Source: Rhodococcus sp. P-2 (lineage in GTDB: Bacteria > Actinomycetota > Actinomycetes > Mycobacteriales > Mycobacteriaceae). From it: a DNA stretch of 64,000 nucleotides. The notes under the pieces are model-generated. The model did not search any database and had not been told where the DNA came from. It worked only from the letters and a program-made list of their open reading frames with translations. Both the position numbers and the translations under genes were made by a program. The DNA is taken from the NCBI RefSeq assembly GCF_016598535.1, contig NZ_CP066779.1:1302001-1366000 (forward strand). The letters run 5' to 3'. This document shows, piece by piece, positions 8,612 to 17,770 of this stretch (positions are counted from its first letter, which is position 1; each line of letters starts with the position of its first letter).

Positions 8612-9579
8612 GCGATGAACTCGTCGAAGGCGTAGGGAACGCTCAGCACCGTCGGAGCGGACGTAGCCATCGCGTAGTCCATTCCGACCAGGCGAACCAG
8701 GCGGCCGTTCGACACCGAGGTCATGTTCGCGAACGGACCGAAGGACATGAGCTTGTCCAGGTTGGTGCCGTCGGCGTCGACGAGAATGAAGACGTCGGAG
8801 TCGAGTGTGTCGATGGATTCCATGCCCACGGACACCGAACTGTCGCCGGAAGTGCACACCGCGTCGACACCGGGCGAGGTCTTCAGCCCGAGCTGGCCGA
8901 GAAGACGGATCCGCGGGTCGGTGCCGCAGAATACGATCAAACCCTCGTCGGTGCGCATTGCATACGTGGCGGTCTTGCCCTGGAACTGCGGGTGATCTGC
9001 GGCCTGCTTCTCGAAGTACGCCCCAGTCTCGTCGATCAGCGTCTGAGCCTGCGCCGGCTGTCCGAGTGCCGCGCCGATCATGCTCATCTGCTTGTCCCAC
9101 GCCGTATCCCACGGCTGGTCGGGGAACGCGACAGTCGGCGCGATGTCGCTGAGGCGCTTGTACTCGCCCTCGTCGATGCCGGAGTAGACGGCGAGGATCA
9201 CGTCGGGATCGAGCCCGAGGATCTGCTCGAACGGGATATCGGGATTGGTCGTCATGAGAACGGGCTTGGCACCGTTCAGACGCGAAGCGTCCCAGGGCAG
9301 GATGTTGTTCTCGATGCCGTCGCCGGAGAAGCTCTCCATGGCGACCGGAACCTTGTTCAGCGCGATCACCGAATCCTGGCCACTCCATCCGATGGTCACG
9401 ATGCGCATCGGCTCCGCGTCGATCGTCGTCGAGCCGTAGGCGTGGTCGACGGTCACGGGGAACGCCCCCGCCTCGGCGGCACCCGAAGCTTCGGTGTCCG
9501 ATCCGGAGTCAGCTGAGGTCCCACAGGCGGAGAGCGTCAGCGCGACGCAAGCCGCGAGCAGTACGGAACGAGTTTTCAT
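8587..9579 (-). CDS. iron-siderophore ABC transporter substrate-binding lipoprotein
   Basis: 330 residues. The N-terminus MKTRSVLLAACVALTLSACG is a lipoprotein signal with lipobox LSAC (Cys19). The body is a two-lobed periplasmic-binding fold of the FecB/BtuF class, with WSGQDSVIALNKVPVAM near the start and LDPDVILAVYSGIDE at the inter-lobe region. It probably captures ferric siderophores at the outer face of the membrane. No permease or ATPase gene is adjacent, so it must work with components elsewhere. I could not find a convincing IdeR/DmdR iron box upstream. Confidence 0.85.
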   Translation of the reverse strand: MKTRSVLLAACVALTLSACGTSADSGSDTEASGAAEAGAFPVTVDHAYGSTTIDAEPMRIVTIGWSGQDSVIALNKVPVAMESFSGDGIENNILPWDASRLNGAKPVLMTTNPDIPFEQILGLDPDVILAVYSGIDEGEYKRLSDIAPTVAFPDQPWDTAWDKQMSMIGAALGQPAQAQTLIDETGAYFEKQAADHPQFQGKTATYAMRTDEGLIVFCGTDPRIRLLGQLGLKTSPGVDAVCTSGDSSVSVGMESIDTLDSDVFILVDADGTNLDKLMSFGPFANMTSVSNGRLVRLVGMDYAMATSAPTVLSVPYAFDEFIAQLSDKLS

Positions 9580-9694
9580 GAGTGGTCCTTCGAAAGCCGG
9601 ATGGTCGACTCGGGACGCTAATGCGTTGCGCGCCTACACCCCGACTCGAAGGCCTCAGATGGCGGTTTCGCAACACAACTCGACACAAAAGACG

Positions 9695-9748
9695 AAAAAC
9701 CCCGTGTGCCTTTCCGGTAGAGCGAACTACCGAAAAAGGCGCACGGGG
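9695..9748 (-). terminator. rho-independent terminator of lpdA
   Basis: Read on the minus strand, an arm starting CCCCGTGCGCC (9748-9727) pairs with one ending GGCACACGGGG (9720-9700), with one G-U pair and one bulge in a ~21-bp stem, followed directly by five Ts. It lies 14 bp past the lpdA stop. The arm shares the sequence GTGCGCCTTT with the hairpin at 7143-7188. Confidence 0.8.
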
Positions 9749-9762
9749 CCGAAGGCCTGCCG

Positions 9763-11166
9763 TCAGAAGTTGATCATGTGGCCTGCGAGGCCGTGGATCG
9801 CTTCCTGCAGAGCCTCACTGAGTGTGGGGTGGGTGTGGACGTTGCGTGCCAACTCGTTGACCGTGAGGTCCCACTTCTGGGCCAAGGTCAGCTCGGGCAG
9901 CAGTTCCGAAACGTCCGGTCCGATGAGGTGCCCGCCGAGCAGTTCGCCGTACTTCTTGTCGGCGATCAGCTTGACGAAACCGGTCGGGTCACCGAGACCG
10001 TGTGCCTTGCCGTTGGCAGCGAACGGGAAGTTCGCGACCTTGACGTCGTAGCCCTCGGCCTTGGCCTGCTCCTCGGTCAAACCGAACGAGGCGACCTGCG
10101 GCTGGCAGAACGTCGCACGCGGCATCATCCGGTAGTCACCGAGTGTCTGCGTCTCCGCGCCGCCGATGGTCTCGGCAGCGACGACAGCCTGAGCTTCTGC
10201 GACGTGCGCGAGCTGCAGCTTGGCGGTGACGTCACCGATGGCGAAGATGTGCGGGACGTTGGTGCGCATGTAGTCGTCGATCGCGATGGCGCCGCGATCG
10301 GTCAACGCGACACCGGTGTTCTCGAGACCGAAGCCCTCAACACGCGGTGCGAAGCCGACGGACTGCAGAACCTTGTCGACGACCACGGTCTCGATCTCGC
10401 CGGACTTGTTGTCCTTGATCGAGACGGTGACCTTGCTGCCGTCGTCGCTGATGGACTGCACAGCGGCACCGGTCTTGATGGTGACGCCGAGCTTCTTGTA
10501 CTGCTTGGCGATTTCCTTCGAGACGTCGGCGTCCTCGTTGGGCAGTGCCCGATCGAGGAACTCGACGATCGTGACGTCGACGCCGTAGTTCTTGAGGACG
10601 TAACCGAACTCCATGCCGATCGCGCCGGCACCGACGATGAGGATCGAACCCGGAAGGTCACGGGTGAGGATCTGCTCTTCGTAGGTCACTACGTTCTCGC
10701 TCAGCGAGGTGCCGGGCAGCAGCTTGGTGTACGAACCCGTCGCGATGATCGCGTTGTCGAACGTGATCGTCTCGGTGCCACCCTTGCTCAGCTCCACGCT
10801 GATGGTGTTGGCGTCGACGAACGTGCCCTTGCCGTCGTACTCCGGGATCTTGTTCTTCTTCATCAAGAAGTGAATGCCCTTGACTCGCCCGTCCGCGACC
10901 TTGCGGCTGCGATCGAAAGCGGAGCCGAAATCGAAGGACACGTCTCCGGACATGCCGAACGTCTTCGCTTCTTTCGTGAAGATGTGCGCGAGTTCGGCGT
11001 TACGGAGAAGCGCCTTGGACGGAATGCAGCCGACATTCAGGCATACACCGCCCCAGTACTTCTGCTCGATGATGGCGGTGCTCAGGCCCAGTTGTGCCGC
11101 GCGGATAGCAGCGACGTACCCACCGGGGCCGGCTCCGAGGACAACGACGTCATAGTGTGAGGTCAC
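9763..11166 (-). CDS. lpdA: dihydrolipoamide dehydrogenase (E3)
   Basis: 467-residue flavoprotein that reoxidises lipoyl groups of 2-oxoacid dehydrogenase complexes with NAD. The FAD loop [11 protein letters not shown] (residues 11-21) and redox disulfide [13 protein letters not shown] (about residues 40-52) are present. The NAD loop is [13 protein letters not shown] (about residue 180), and the C-terminal active-site pair is [13 protein letters not shown]. Length and motifs are those of a complete E3. It is monocistronic, ending in a strong terminator. In mycobacteria the same enzyme also serves peroxynitrite reductase and branched-chain dehydrogenase complexes. Confidence 0.95.
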   Translation of the reverse strand: MTSHYDVVVLGAGPGGYVAAIRAAQLGLSTAIIEQKYWGGVCLNVGCIPSKALLRNAELAHIFTKEAKTFGMSGDVSFDFGSAFDRSRKVADGRVKGIHFLMKKNKIPEYDGKGTFVDANTISVELSKGGTETITFDNAIIATGSYTKLLPGTSLSENVVTYEEQILTRDLPGSILIVGAGAIGMEFGYVLKNYGVDVTIVEFLDRALPNEDADVSKEIAKQYKKLGVTIKTGAAVQSISDDGSKVTVSIKDNKSGEIETVVVDKVLQSVGFAPRVEGFGLENTGVALTDRGAIAIDDYMRTNVPHIFAIGDVTAKLQLAHVAEAQAVVAAETIGGAETQTLGDYRMMPRATFCQPQVASFGLTEEQAKAEGYDVKVANFPFAANGKAHGLGDPTGFVKLIADKKYGELLGGHLIGPDVSELLPELTLAQKWDLTVNELARNVHTHPTLSEALQEAIHGLAGHMINF

Positions 11167-11215
11167 GATTCACCAGGGTAGTCCTGCATCGTTTCGCTGT
11201 CCCCAGATGGTCGCA

Positions 11216-12202
11216 TTACCCGTCGGTAGCCCACACTTCTCGGGCAACTCGGGCGAAATTTCCGCCGTACACGGCCTCGATCGACGGCTCGTCGAAGCCC
11301 CGGTCACGCAATACCTGATCAAGTGTCAGCACGTCCTCCGGTGGAGTCCACTGCAGTGGCCCCCACGCCGTGTAAGCCTCGGAGAACCACGACGGGTTCT
11401 GCTCGATCTCTTCGCGGAAGTCGTCGGCGTCTAAGGAGAAGTCGGAGCCGATCCCGACGTGATCGATGCCGACGAGTCCGACAGCCTCTTCGATGTGGTC
11501 GGCCATCGCGGACAGCCGAGCCTGGTCGTCATCCGGTCCGTTGACGCCGAGGAATATGCCCACGCCGTTGATCCCGATGACGCCGCCGGTCTCCGCACAC
11601 GCTCTGGCCTGATCGTCGGTGATGTTGCGCGGATGCTCCCACAACCTTCGGAGGTTCGAGTGGCTGTAGATCATTGCTCGCTGGGCGATAGCTGAGATGT
11701 CCAACCCCGTCTGTACCGAACAATGTGAGCCGTCGACCGTCATTCCGACGCGATTCATCTCGGCAACCAGGTCACGGCCGTATCCACTCAACCCCGTGTC
11801 CGCCAGGTCCAAACATCCGCAGCCGGCAGCGTTCATGTAGTTGTACGTCGGCAACATCGAGCGGACTCCGAGGTCGTAGAAGTACGAGACGTTGGCCAGG
11901 TCTCCCTCCAGCGGATTCGAGTCCTCCAGGTCGAAGGCCAGGGCGATTCCGCCGGACTCCTGAATCTCGACGACGCCGTCGACGGTGAAGACAGGGGTTA
12001 TCTCCGGGAACTCGACCCGCGCCTGCCACGCGAAACTCTTGGCGATTGCCGTCGAGTCCGCGCGAGTCTGCGGCGAGTAACCGACGTTCACCGAAACGTA
12101 ACTCCCCGCTGGGCGCTGATATCGGAGAAGATCTTCGACAGACGCGTTCGACTGCAGAGGTAGGCAACAATGTTGTTCCCATAGTGGATATGTCCGGTTC
12201 AC
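11216..12202 (-). CDS. M19 (renal dipeptidase-like) family protein, HxD motif altered
   Basis: 328 residues with a TIM-barrel amidohydrolase fold of peptidase family M19. Later metal and substrate motifs are visible: DGSHCSVQTG, IYSHSNLRRLWEHPRN (second His) and GIDHVGIGSDFSLDADDF near the C-terminus. The N-terminal metal motif, usually DGHxDLP, reads WEQHCCLPL, so the His is kept but the Asp ligand is Cys. It may therefore be a divergent metallohydrolase of a specialised subgroup. No signal peptide is evident. It sits alone, 49 bp upstream of lpdA on the same strand. Confidence 0.78.
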   Translation of the reverse strand: MNRTYPLWEQHCCLPLQSNASVEDLLRYQRPAGSYVSVNVGYSPQTRADSTAIAKSFAWQARVEFPEITPVFTVDGVVEIQESGGIALAFDLEDSNPLEGDLANVSYFYDLGVRSMLPTYNYMNAAGCGCLDLADTGLSGYGRDLVAEMNRVGMTVDGSHCSVQTGLDISAIAQRAMIYSHSNLRRLWEHPRNITDDQARACAETGGVIGINGVGIFLGVNGPDDDQARLSAMADHIEEAVGLVGIDHVGIGSDFSLDADDFREEIEQNPSWFSEAYTAWGPLQWTPPEDVLTLDQVLRDRGFDEPSIEAVYGGNFARVAREVWATDG

Positions 12203-12355
12203 TCACTAATCCCGTCGATGATCAGGGAAATTCACCTGAAACTGGTCGTACGTTCAGCAAATCTCTGGTTCACTGGCGGATAACGCACCGATGCGGTAGA
12301 ACTTACAAGACTCACACGCCCTGTACCTATCGACAGAGCATGTACCCAGCATGAA

Positions 12356-12369
12356 TTCCCGTACGGGAA
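12356..12369. promoter_or_regulatory. 14-bp perfect palindrome in mycolyltransferase leader
   Basis: TTCCCGTACGGGAA is self-complementary and lies about 67 bp upstream of the first mycolyltransferase start. The corresponding region of the second, tandem gene lacks it, so it could give the two copies different control. Function is unproven. Confidence 0.35.
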
Positions 12370-12435
12370 CAGCAACAAAGGACCGTTCACTCCTGGGCGG
12401 ATTCGAAGGAATTTTAGGTGGAGGTTTCTGAACGT

Positions 12436-13485
12436 ATGCGTGCTCGCACTTTCAAGCGTGGCCGTCTGGTCGCCGCTGTAGCCGCAGTATCCGTGCTGCC
12501 GATGCTGATCAGCCCTGCAGTGTCGTCCGCAGGCGGAGATCCGTCGACCACCACGGCAACTGTAGCCAAGGCAAACACAACGGGTTCCAAGCTCTCGAGC
12601 CGCACGGACAACGGGCGCATCGCCACCATCAAGGTGTACTCCCCTTCCATGGAACGCGATATTCCGCTCGAGGTCATCCTCCCGGCAGACGGCAGCGAAC
12701 CCCGCCCGACGCTCTACCTGCTCAACGGTGCAGGCGGCGGCGAAGACCGGGCGACGTGGCAGCGTCAGACCGACGTCAACGAGTTCTTCGCTGACAAGAA
12801 CGTCAACGTCGTCACCCCGCTCGAAGGTGCATTCAGCTACTACACCGACTGGGTGAACGACGACCCGTCCCTCGGCCGTCAGAAGTGGCAGACGTTCCTG
12901 ACCCAGGAACTCCCGCCCGTCATCGACGCCGAGTTCAACACCAACGGCGTCCAGTCGATCTCCGCGATCTCGATGACCGCGACCTCGGTCCTCAACCTCG
13001 CCATCGCAGCTCCGGGCCTCTACAAGGGCGTCGGTGCATACAGCGGATGCGCCGAGACCAGCACACCGGTCGGCCAGTCCTCCATCGAACTGGTTGTGGG
13101 CATGCGCGGCGACGCTGACGTGACCAACATGTGGGGCCCCCTCGACGGCCAGGGCTGGATCGACAACGACCCCGTCGTCAACGCCGAGAAGCTCCGCGGC
13201 ACCGAGCTCTTCATCTCCACCGGCTCCGGACTCCCCGGCCCGCACGACACCCTGAACAACGAGGCGATCAACGGACAGGTCGGCACACTCGCCAACCAGG
13301 TGATCGTCGGCGGTGTCATCGAGGCAGCAGTCAACTACTGCACCCACAACCTCGCCTACCGCCTCAACGATCTCAAGATCCCGGCCACCTTCGACTTCAA
13401 GCCGACCGGCACCCACTCGTGGGGCTACTGGGAAGACGATCTCCACAACTCCTGGCCGATGCTCGCTCGCTCGATGGGCATCTGA
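12436..13485 (+). CDS. secreted mycolyltransferase (antigen 85/Cmyt family), copy 1
   Basis: 349-residue exported alpha/beta-hydrolase that transfers mycoloyl groups between trehalose monomycolate and cell-wall acceptors. The signal peptide MRARTFKRGRLVAAVAAVSV leads to a hydrophobic core and AXA-like site near residue 33. The hydrolase core begins RPTLYLLNGAGGGEDRATW. The nucleophile is probably Ser179 in ISAISMTATS, and His327 lies in GTHSWGYWEDD. ATG 12436 was chosen because GGTGGAGG precedes it and the twin gene starts identically. A 15-bp hairpin follows. It may supply mycoloyl groups to arabinogalactan, trehalose or outer-membrane peptides such as those encoded at 19-24 kb. Confidence 0.9.
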   Translation: MRARTFKRGRLVAAVAAVSVLPMLISPAVSSAGGDPSTTTATVAKANTTGSKLSSRTDNGRIATIKVYSPSMERDIPLEVILPADGSEPRPTLYLLNGAGGGEDRATWQRQTDVNEFFADKNVNVVTPLEGAFSYYTDWVNDDPSLGRQKWQTFLTQELPPVIDAEFNTNGVQSISAISMTATSVLNLAIAAPGLYKGVGAYSGCAETSTPVGQSSIELVVGMRGDADVTNMWGPLDGQGWIDNDPVVNAEKLRGTELFISTGSGLPGPHDTLNNEAINGQVGTLANQVIVGGVIEAAVNYCTHNLAYRLNDLKIPATFDFKPTGTHSWGYWEDDLHNSWPMLARSMGI

Positions 13486-13500
13486 CCGAAATCGATTCAG

Positions 13501-13539
13501 CTCGACCCCGCTCCCTGCACTTCCGGGAGCGGGGTCGAG
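13501..13539 (+). terminator. terminator after mycolyltransferase copy 1
   Basis: Perfect 15-bp arms (CTCGACCCCGCTCCC and its complement) with a 9-nt loop, followed by TTCTTTT. An almost identical hairpin follows the second copy. Confidence 0.85.
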
Positions 13540-13728
13540 TTCTTTTCAGGGCTAGTTCGAGGGTTAATTCCGGGGCCAATTCAATTGTCAGGCAATCGAA
13601 TCGCGTCACTTTCTGCGCCCGCTCTGCTTTACTGACACATAACAAAAAGTGAACCTGTTCCAGTAAGGGCTCACAGGCACTTCGATCCGTTCCGGATCCG
13701 AAGACATTCAGGTGGAGGATCCGAACGT

Positions 13729-14745
13729 ATGCGTGCTCGAATTTTCAAGCGTGGCAGTGTGATCGCCGCTCTCGCAGTGGCCACGGTGCTGCCGATGCTG
13801 ATCAGTCCGGCGACAGCTTCTGCGGGCGGTGACACGTCCGGATCGCACGTCGTGAGCAACACCAAGACCGGCGACCGCAAGGTCACCATCTCGGTCTTCT
13901 CCCCGGCGATGGATCGCAACATCCCGCTCGAGGTCATCCTCCCCGCAGACAACAGCGAACCCCGCCCGACGCTCTACCTGCTCAACGGTGCAGGCGGCGG
14001 CGAAGACTCGGCGACCTGGCAACGCAAGACCGACGTCATGAACTTCTTCCAGGACAAGAACGTCAACGTCGTCACTCCACTCGAAGGCGCGTTCAGCTAT
14101 TACACCGACTGGGTGAACGACGATCCGGTTCTCGGTCGCCAGAAGTGGCAGACGTTCCTCACCAAGGAACTCCCGCCCGTCATCGACGCCGAGTTCAATA
14201 CCAACAAGGTCCAGTCGATCTCCGCGATCTCCATGACCGCGACCTCGGTCCTCAACCTCGCCATCGCGGCTCCCGGCCTCTACAAGGGCGTCGGCGCGTA
14301 CAGCGGATGCGCTGAGACCAGCACTCCCGTCGGTCAGAGTGCGATCGAACTTGTCACAGGTACCCGCGGCGGAGCTGACATCACCAACATGTGGGGCCCG
14401 CTCGACGGTCAGGGCTGGAAGGACAACGATCCGGTCCTCAACGCCGAGAAGCTCCGCGGCACCGAGCTCTACGTCTCCACCGGCTCCGGACTCCCCGGCC
14501 CACACGACACTCTCGCCAATCCCGCGATCAACGGTCAGGTCGGTGCGCTCGCCAACCAGGCGATCGTCGGCGGCATCATCGAGGCAGCGGTCAACTACTG
14601 CACCCACAACCTCGCCTACCGCCTGAGCGACCTGAAGATCCCGGCCACCTTCGACTTCAAGCCGACCGGCACCCACTCGTGGGGCTACTGGCAGGACGAT
14701 CTCCACAACTCCTGGCCGATGCTCGCTCACTCCCTGGGCGTCTGA
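13729..14745 (+). CDS. secreted mycolyltransferase (antigen 85/Cmyt family), copy 2
   Basis: 338 residues, largely identical to the upstream copy throughout the mature domain. Differences concentrate in the first ~45 mature residues, where about 11 residues are absent. The signal peptide begins MRARIFKRGSVIAALAVATV. The likely nucleophile is Ser168 (ISAISMTATS) and the His is His316 (GTHSWGYWQDD). The GGTGGAGGATCCGAAC leader before the ATG matches copy 1. The copies form a tandem duplication including the terminator but with different upstream regions. The family acts outside the membrane on mycolate transfer; the acceptor of each copy cannot be predicted. Confidence 0.9.
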   Translation: MRARIFKRGSVIAALAVATVLPMLISPATASAGGDTSGSHVVSNTKTGDRKVTISVFSPAMDRNIPLEVILPADNSEPRPTLYLLNGAGGGEDSATWQRKTDVMNFFQDKNVNVVTPLEGAFSYYTDWVNDDPVLGRQKWQTFLTKELPPVIDAEFNTNKVQSISAISMTATSVLNLAIAAPGLYKGVGAYSGCAETSTPVGQSAIELVTGTRGGADITNMWGPLDGQGWKDNDPVLNAEKLRGTELYVSTGSGLPGPHDTLANPAINGQVGALANQAIVGGIIEAAVNYCTHNLAYRLSDLKIPATFDFKPTGTHSWGYWQDDLHNSWPMLAHSLGV

Positions 14746-14758
14746 CCCGATTCGTTCT

Positions 14759-14799
14759 CACTCGACCCCGCTCCAGTGTTTCGGGAGCGGGGTCGAGTG
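14759..14799 (+). terminator. terminator after mycolyltransferase copy 2
   Basis: A 16-bp stem (CACTCGACCCCGCTCC paired with its complement) and 9-nt loop, nearly the same as the hairpin at 13501-13539 but lacking a clear T-tract. It ends about 30 bp before the next start codon. Confidence 0.7.
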
Positions 14800-14829
14800 C
14801 TGTCGGGAGCGAGCAGTAAGAATGGACGT

Positions 14830-16881
14830 ATGACTTCCGATCAGCAGCCCATCACCGGCGACGACCCCTACCTCTGGCTCGAAGACGTGACCGGTGAGTC
14901 TGCACTCGATTGGGTCCGTCAGCACAATGCCGTGACCGAGGAGCAGCTCACCGACAACGAGCGCTTCGATCGACTGCAGAGCGACGTGCGCGAGATCCTC
15001 GATACCGACGCGCGAATTCCCTACGTCCGCCGTCGAGGTGAGTTCCTCTACAACTTCTGGCGCGACAGCACCCACGTTCGCGGATTGTGGCGACGCACGA
15101 CGTTCGATCAGTACGTCACCGACAACCCGGAATGGGACGTCCTCGTCGACCTCGACGCCCTGGCCGAGGCCGAGGGCGAGAACTGGGTCTGGAAGGGCAC
15201 GCAACTTCTACGGCCACACCGCAACCGTGCATTGATCAGCCTCTCCCGCGGCGGGGCAGACGCGGCGGTCGTTCGCGAGTTCGACATCGACAAGCGCGAG
15301 TTCCTCGCTCCCGAGGGCGAGAATCCCGGCTTCTACCTTCCCGAGGCCAAGACCGACGTCGACTGGATCGACATCGATACCGTCTACGTCGGAACGGATA
15401 TCGGACCAGGGTCGCTCACCGATTCCGGATATCCCCGTCTGGCCCAGCGGTGGAAGCGCGGCACTCCCCTCTCCAGCGCCGAGACCGTCTACGAGGGCCA
15501 GGCCACGGACGTGGCCATCTCGGCTTCGCACGATCCGACGCCCGGGTTCGAACGAGACTTCGTCACTCGCTCGGTCGATTTCTACAACTCTCAGCATTTC
15601 GAAGTTCGCCCCGACGGTGAACTGGTGCTCGTGGACGTCCCCGAGGACGCCGGGATCTCGATTCACCACGAGTGGTTGTTGATCCGCACCAAGTCCGTGT
15701 GGGCCGTCGAGGACACCGAATATCCGACCGGCGCACTGCTTGCCATCCGTTACGACGATTTCCTAGCCGGCTCACGAGCACTGACATCGATCTTCGAACC
15801 CGACGCACATTCGTCGCTCGAGCACTACACCTGGACACGCGATCATCTGATTCTGGTGGTCCTGACCGACGTGCGCACGACGCTGCGCATCCTGACGCCA
15901 GGCGAAAACGGCTGGGAGGATCGACCTTTCGAAGGGCTTCCAGAACTGACCAGTATCGAAATTCTCGACACCGACCCTGATGTCAGCAACGAGTACTTCG
16001 TCAATTCGAGTGGATACACCTCCCCTGCAACTCTTTTGCACGGCGTGATCGGCGAAACCGAACCCACTGCCCTCAAGCAGGCTCCCTCGTTCTTCGACGC
16101 CGAGGGCATCACCACGGAGCAGTTCTTTGCCACCTCTGCCGACGGCACCCAGGTTCCGTACTTCGTGGTGCGCAGTCCGCGTAGCGAGCCTGGCCCGACC
16201 CTGCTCTACGGGTACGGCGGATTCGAGATCTCGCTGACACCGTCGTACAGCGGTTCCCTGGGCCGCGCCTGGCTGACGCAGGGCGGAACCTATGTGGTCG
16301 CGAATATTCGCGGTGGCGGCGAGTACGGACCCGGTTGGCACACACAGGTTCTCAAGGCCGGTCGCCACAAGGTGCACGAAGACTTCGCTGCCGTCGCGAG
16401 AGACCTCGTCGATCGCGGAATCACGACCCCGGATCTTCTGGCAGCTCAGGGCGGAAGCAACGGCGGCCTGCTGATGGGCATCATGCTGACCAAGTACCCC
16501 GAACTCTTCGGCGCCATCGTCTGCCAGGTCCCGCTGCTGGACATGCGCCGATTCCATCTCCTACTGGCCGGCGCGTCCTGGATGGCCGAATACGGTGACC
16601 CCGATGTCCCGGAGGAGTGGGCATTCATCTCGGAGTACTCGCCGTATCAGAACATCGACGCCGCCGCGTCGTACCCACCGATCCTGATCGCGACGTCCAC
16701 CCGCGACGACCGCGTCCACCCCGCGCATGCCCGCAAGATGGCCGCACGGCTGGAAGAGCTGGGCAAGCCGGTGCTGTATTTCGAGAACATCGAGGGTGGC
16801 CACGGCGGCGCCGCGGACAATGCTCAGCTGGCCTTCAAAACTGCGCTCACCTACGAGTTCCTCTGGCAGAAACTCGGCTGA
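14830..16881 (+). CDS. prolyl oligopeptidase family serine peptidase (S9A, PtrB-like)
   Basis: 683-residue cytosolic oligopeptidase. Residues ~1-400 form the seven-bladed propeller (start DDPYLWLEDVTGESALDWV is typical of S9A). The C-terminal alpha/beta-hydrolase carries the nucleophile Ser543 in QGGSNGGLLMG, the Asp in STRDDRVHPAHARKM and the His in IEGGHGGAADN. Length fits oligopeptidase B/prolyl oligopeptidase proteins. ATG 14830 was chosen because upstream in-frame codons lie inside the preceding terminator hairpin. It probably degrades short peptides; exact specificity is not evident. Confidence 0.9.
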   Translation: MTSDQQPITGDDPYLWLEDVTGESALDWVRQHNAVTEEQLTDNERFDRLQSDVREILDTDARIPYVRRRGEFLYNFWRDSTHVRGLWRRTTFDQYVTDNPEWDVLVDLDALAEAEGENWVWKGTQLLRPHRNRALISLSRGGADAAVVREFDIDKREFLAPEGENPGFYLPEAKTDVDWIDIDTVYVGTDIGPGSLTDSGYPRLAQRWKRGTPLSSAETVYEGQATDVAISASHDPTPGFERDFVTRSVDFYNSQHFEVRPDGELVLVDVPEDAGISIHHEWLLIRTKSVWAVEDTEYPTGALLAIRYDDFLAGSRALTSIFEPDAHSSLEHYTWTRDHLILVVLTDVRTTLRILTPGENGWEDRPFEGLPELTSIEILDTDPDVSNEYFVNSSGYTSPATLLHGVIGETEPTALKQAPSFFDAEGITTEQFFATSADGTQVPYFVVRSPRSEPGPTLLYGYGGFEISLTPSYSGSLGRAWLTQGGTYVVANIRGGGEYGPGWHTQVLKAGRHKVHEDFAAVARDLVDRGITTPDLLAAQGGSNGGLLMGIMLTKYPELFGAIVCQVPLLDMRRFHLLLAGASWMAEYGDPDVPEEWAFISEYSPYQNIDAAASYPPILIATSTRDDRVHPAHARKMAARLEELGKPVLYFENIEGGHGGAADNAQLAFKTALTYEFLWQKLG

Positions 16882-16885
16882 TCTT

Positions 16886-17719
16886 TCAGCGGTCGCGCAA
16901 CCACGCGACGACGCGCTCGCTCACAGCGGTGGGATTGCGTATCCAACCGTTGTGACCGAGTGGTTCGTCGATGTGCGTCATCGTCACTTGGGCCCCGGAG
17001 AGCTTGTCCACCAGGTTCTTTGCCGACCGGCGTGGAGCGAGATCGTCCCCTTCGATCGTGATCGACAGAACCGGCAAGGTCAGGCGAGCGATCCGCTCCT
17101 CGTAGTCGATATCCGCACCGACGGGTTCCATGCGACCGGTCCTGGCGAACCGGGCCCAATCGGTGATCAGTACTTTCGACTGTCGACCGAAGCCGCCGAC
17201 GTTGACCCGGTCTCCAGGCCAGAAGCCGGCGATGTTGGCTGTCACCGACATCGCGGACGAACCCAGATAGAGTCCGGGCGCACGGATTCCGGGGAATCCG
17301 CGGTGATACGGCGATCCGGAGGCAACCAGGATCAGTCCGCCGAGCCGGCCCCGAATCCTGGACGCGTACATGACCCCGATCTGGCCGCCCATGCTGTGCC
17401 CCATCAGAAATGGTGTGCTGGCCGGAAACCGCTCACGCACCACCTCGAACGTCGCCGGACAATCGATCGAGACCAGTTCCTGATATCCGAAAACACTCGA
17501 CGCGCTCGGGCGCGGTTTGCTGTCACCTTGGCCGCGCAGTTCACCGATGGCCGCATTGAAGCCGGCGTCGACCAGGGCCTGCGCCACCGGGTCGTAGAAC
17601 CCGGCGGGAACTCCGAGCCCGGGCAACATCACCACCACGGGTGCGTCGTCGTTCGGTCCGGGAAACAGACGGATCGGGGTCACGGTGCCGTCGGGGAGTT
17701 GGATCGGTACGGTCTCCAT
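16886..17719 (-). CDS. alpha/beta hydrolase
   Basis: 277 residues with the canonical fold. The oxyanion segment is VVMLPGLGVPAGFYDP, the nucleophile elbow MGHSMGGQIGVMYASRI (Ser about residue 108), and a C-terminal His region DEPLGHNGWIRNP. The N-terminal ~20 residues (METVPIQLPDGTVTPIRLFP) form the first strands. There is no signal peptide. It could be an esterase or lipase of small acyl esters; substrate unknown. It ends 4 bp from the convergent oligopeptidase. Confidence 0.82.
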   Translation of the reverse strand: METVPIQLPDGTVTPIRLFPGPNDDAPVVVMLPGLGVPAGFYDPVAQALVDAGFNAAIGELRGQGDSKPRPSASSVFGYQELVSIDCPATFEVVRERFPASTPFLMGHSMGGQIGVMYASRIRGRLGGLILVASGSPYHRGFPGIRAPGLYLGSSAMSVTANIAGFWPGDRVNVGGFGRQSKVLITDWARFARTGRMEPVGADIDYEERIARLTLPVLSITIEGDDLAPRRSAKNLVDKLSGAQVTMTHIDEPLGHNGWIRNPTAVSERVVAWLRDR

Positions 17720-17770
17720 TCAACTCACACTAACCACCCACGCCGCGGATGGGCAGAGCACACGCGCCGA

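Noticed and set aside
9580..9692. Iron-box (IdeR/DmdR) before the siderophore-binding protein
   Set aside because: Only short TTAG/CTAA fragments are present; no 19-bp dyad close to the TTAGGTTAG-type consensus.
9778..11160. 460-codon plus-strand frame antisense to lpdA
   Set aside because: Fully covered by the unmistakable lpdA gene; low-complexity Asp/Val/Gly/Leu translation.
12232..14730. Two long minus-strand frames (404 and 340 codons) antisense to the mycolyltransferases
   Set aside because: They resemble each other only because the underlying genes are duplicates; translation is an Arg/Asp/Gly/Val-rich shadow.
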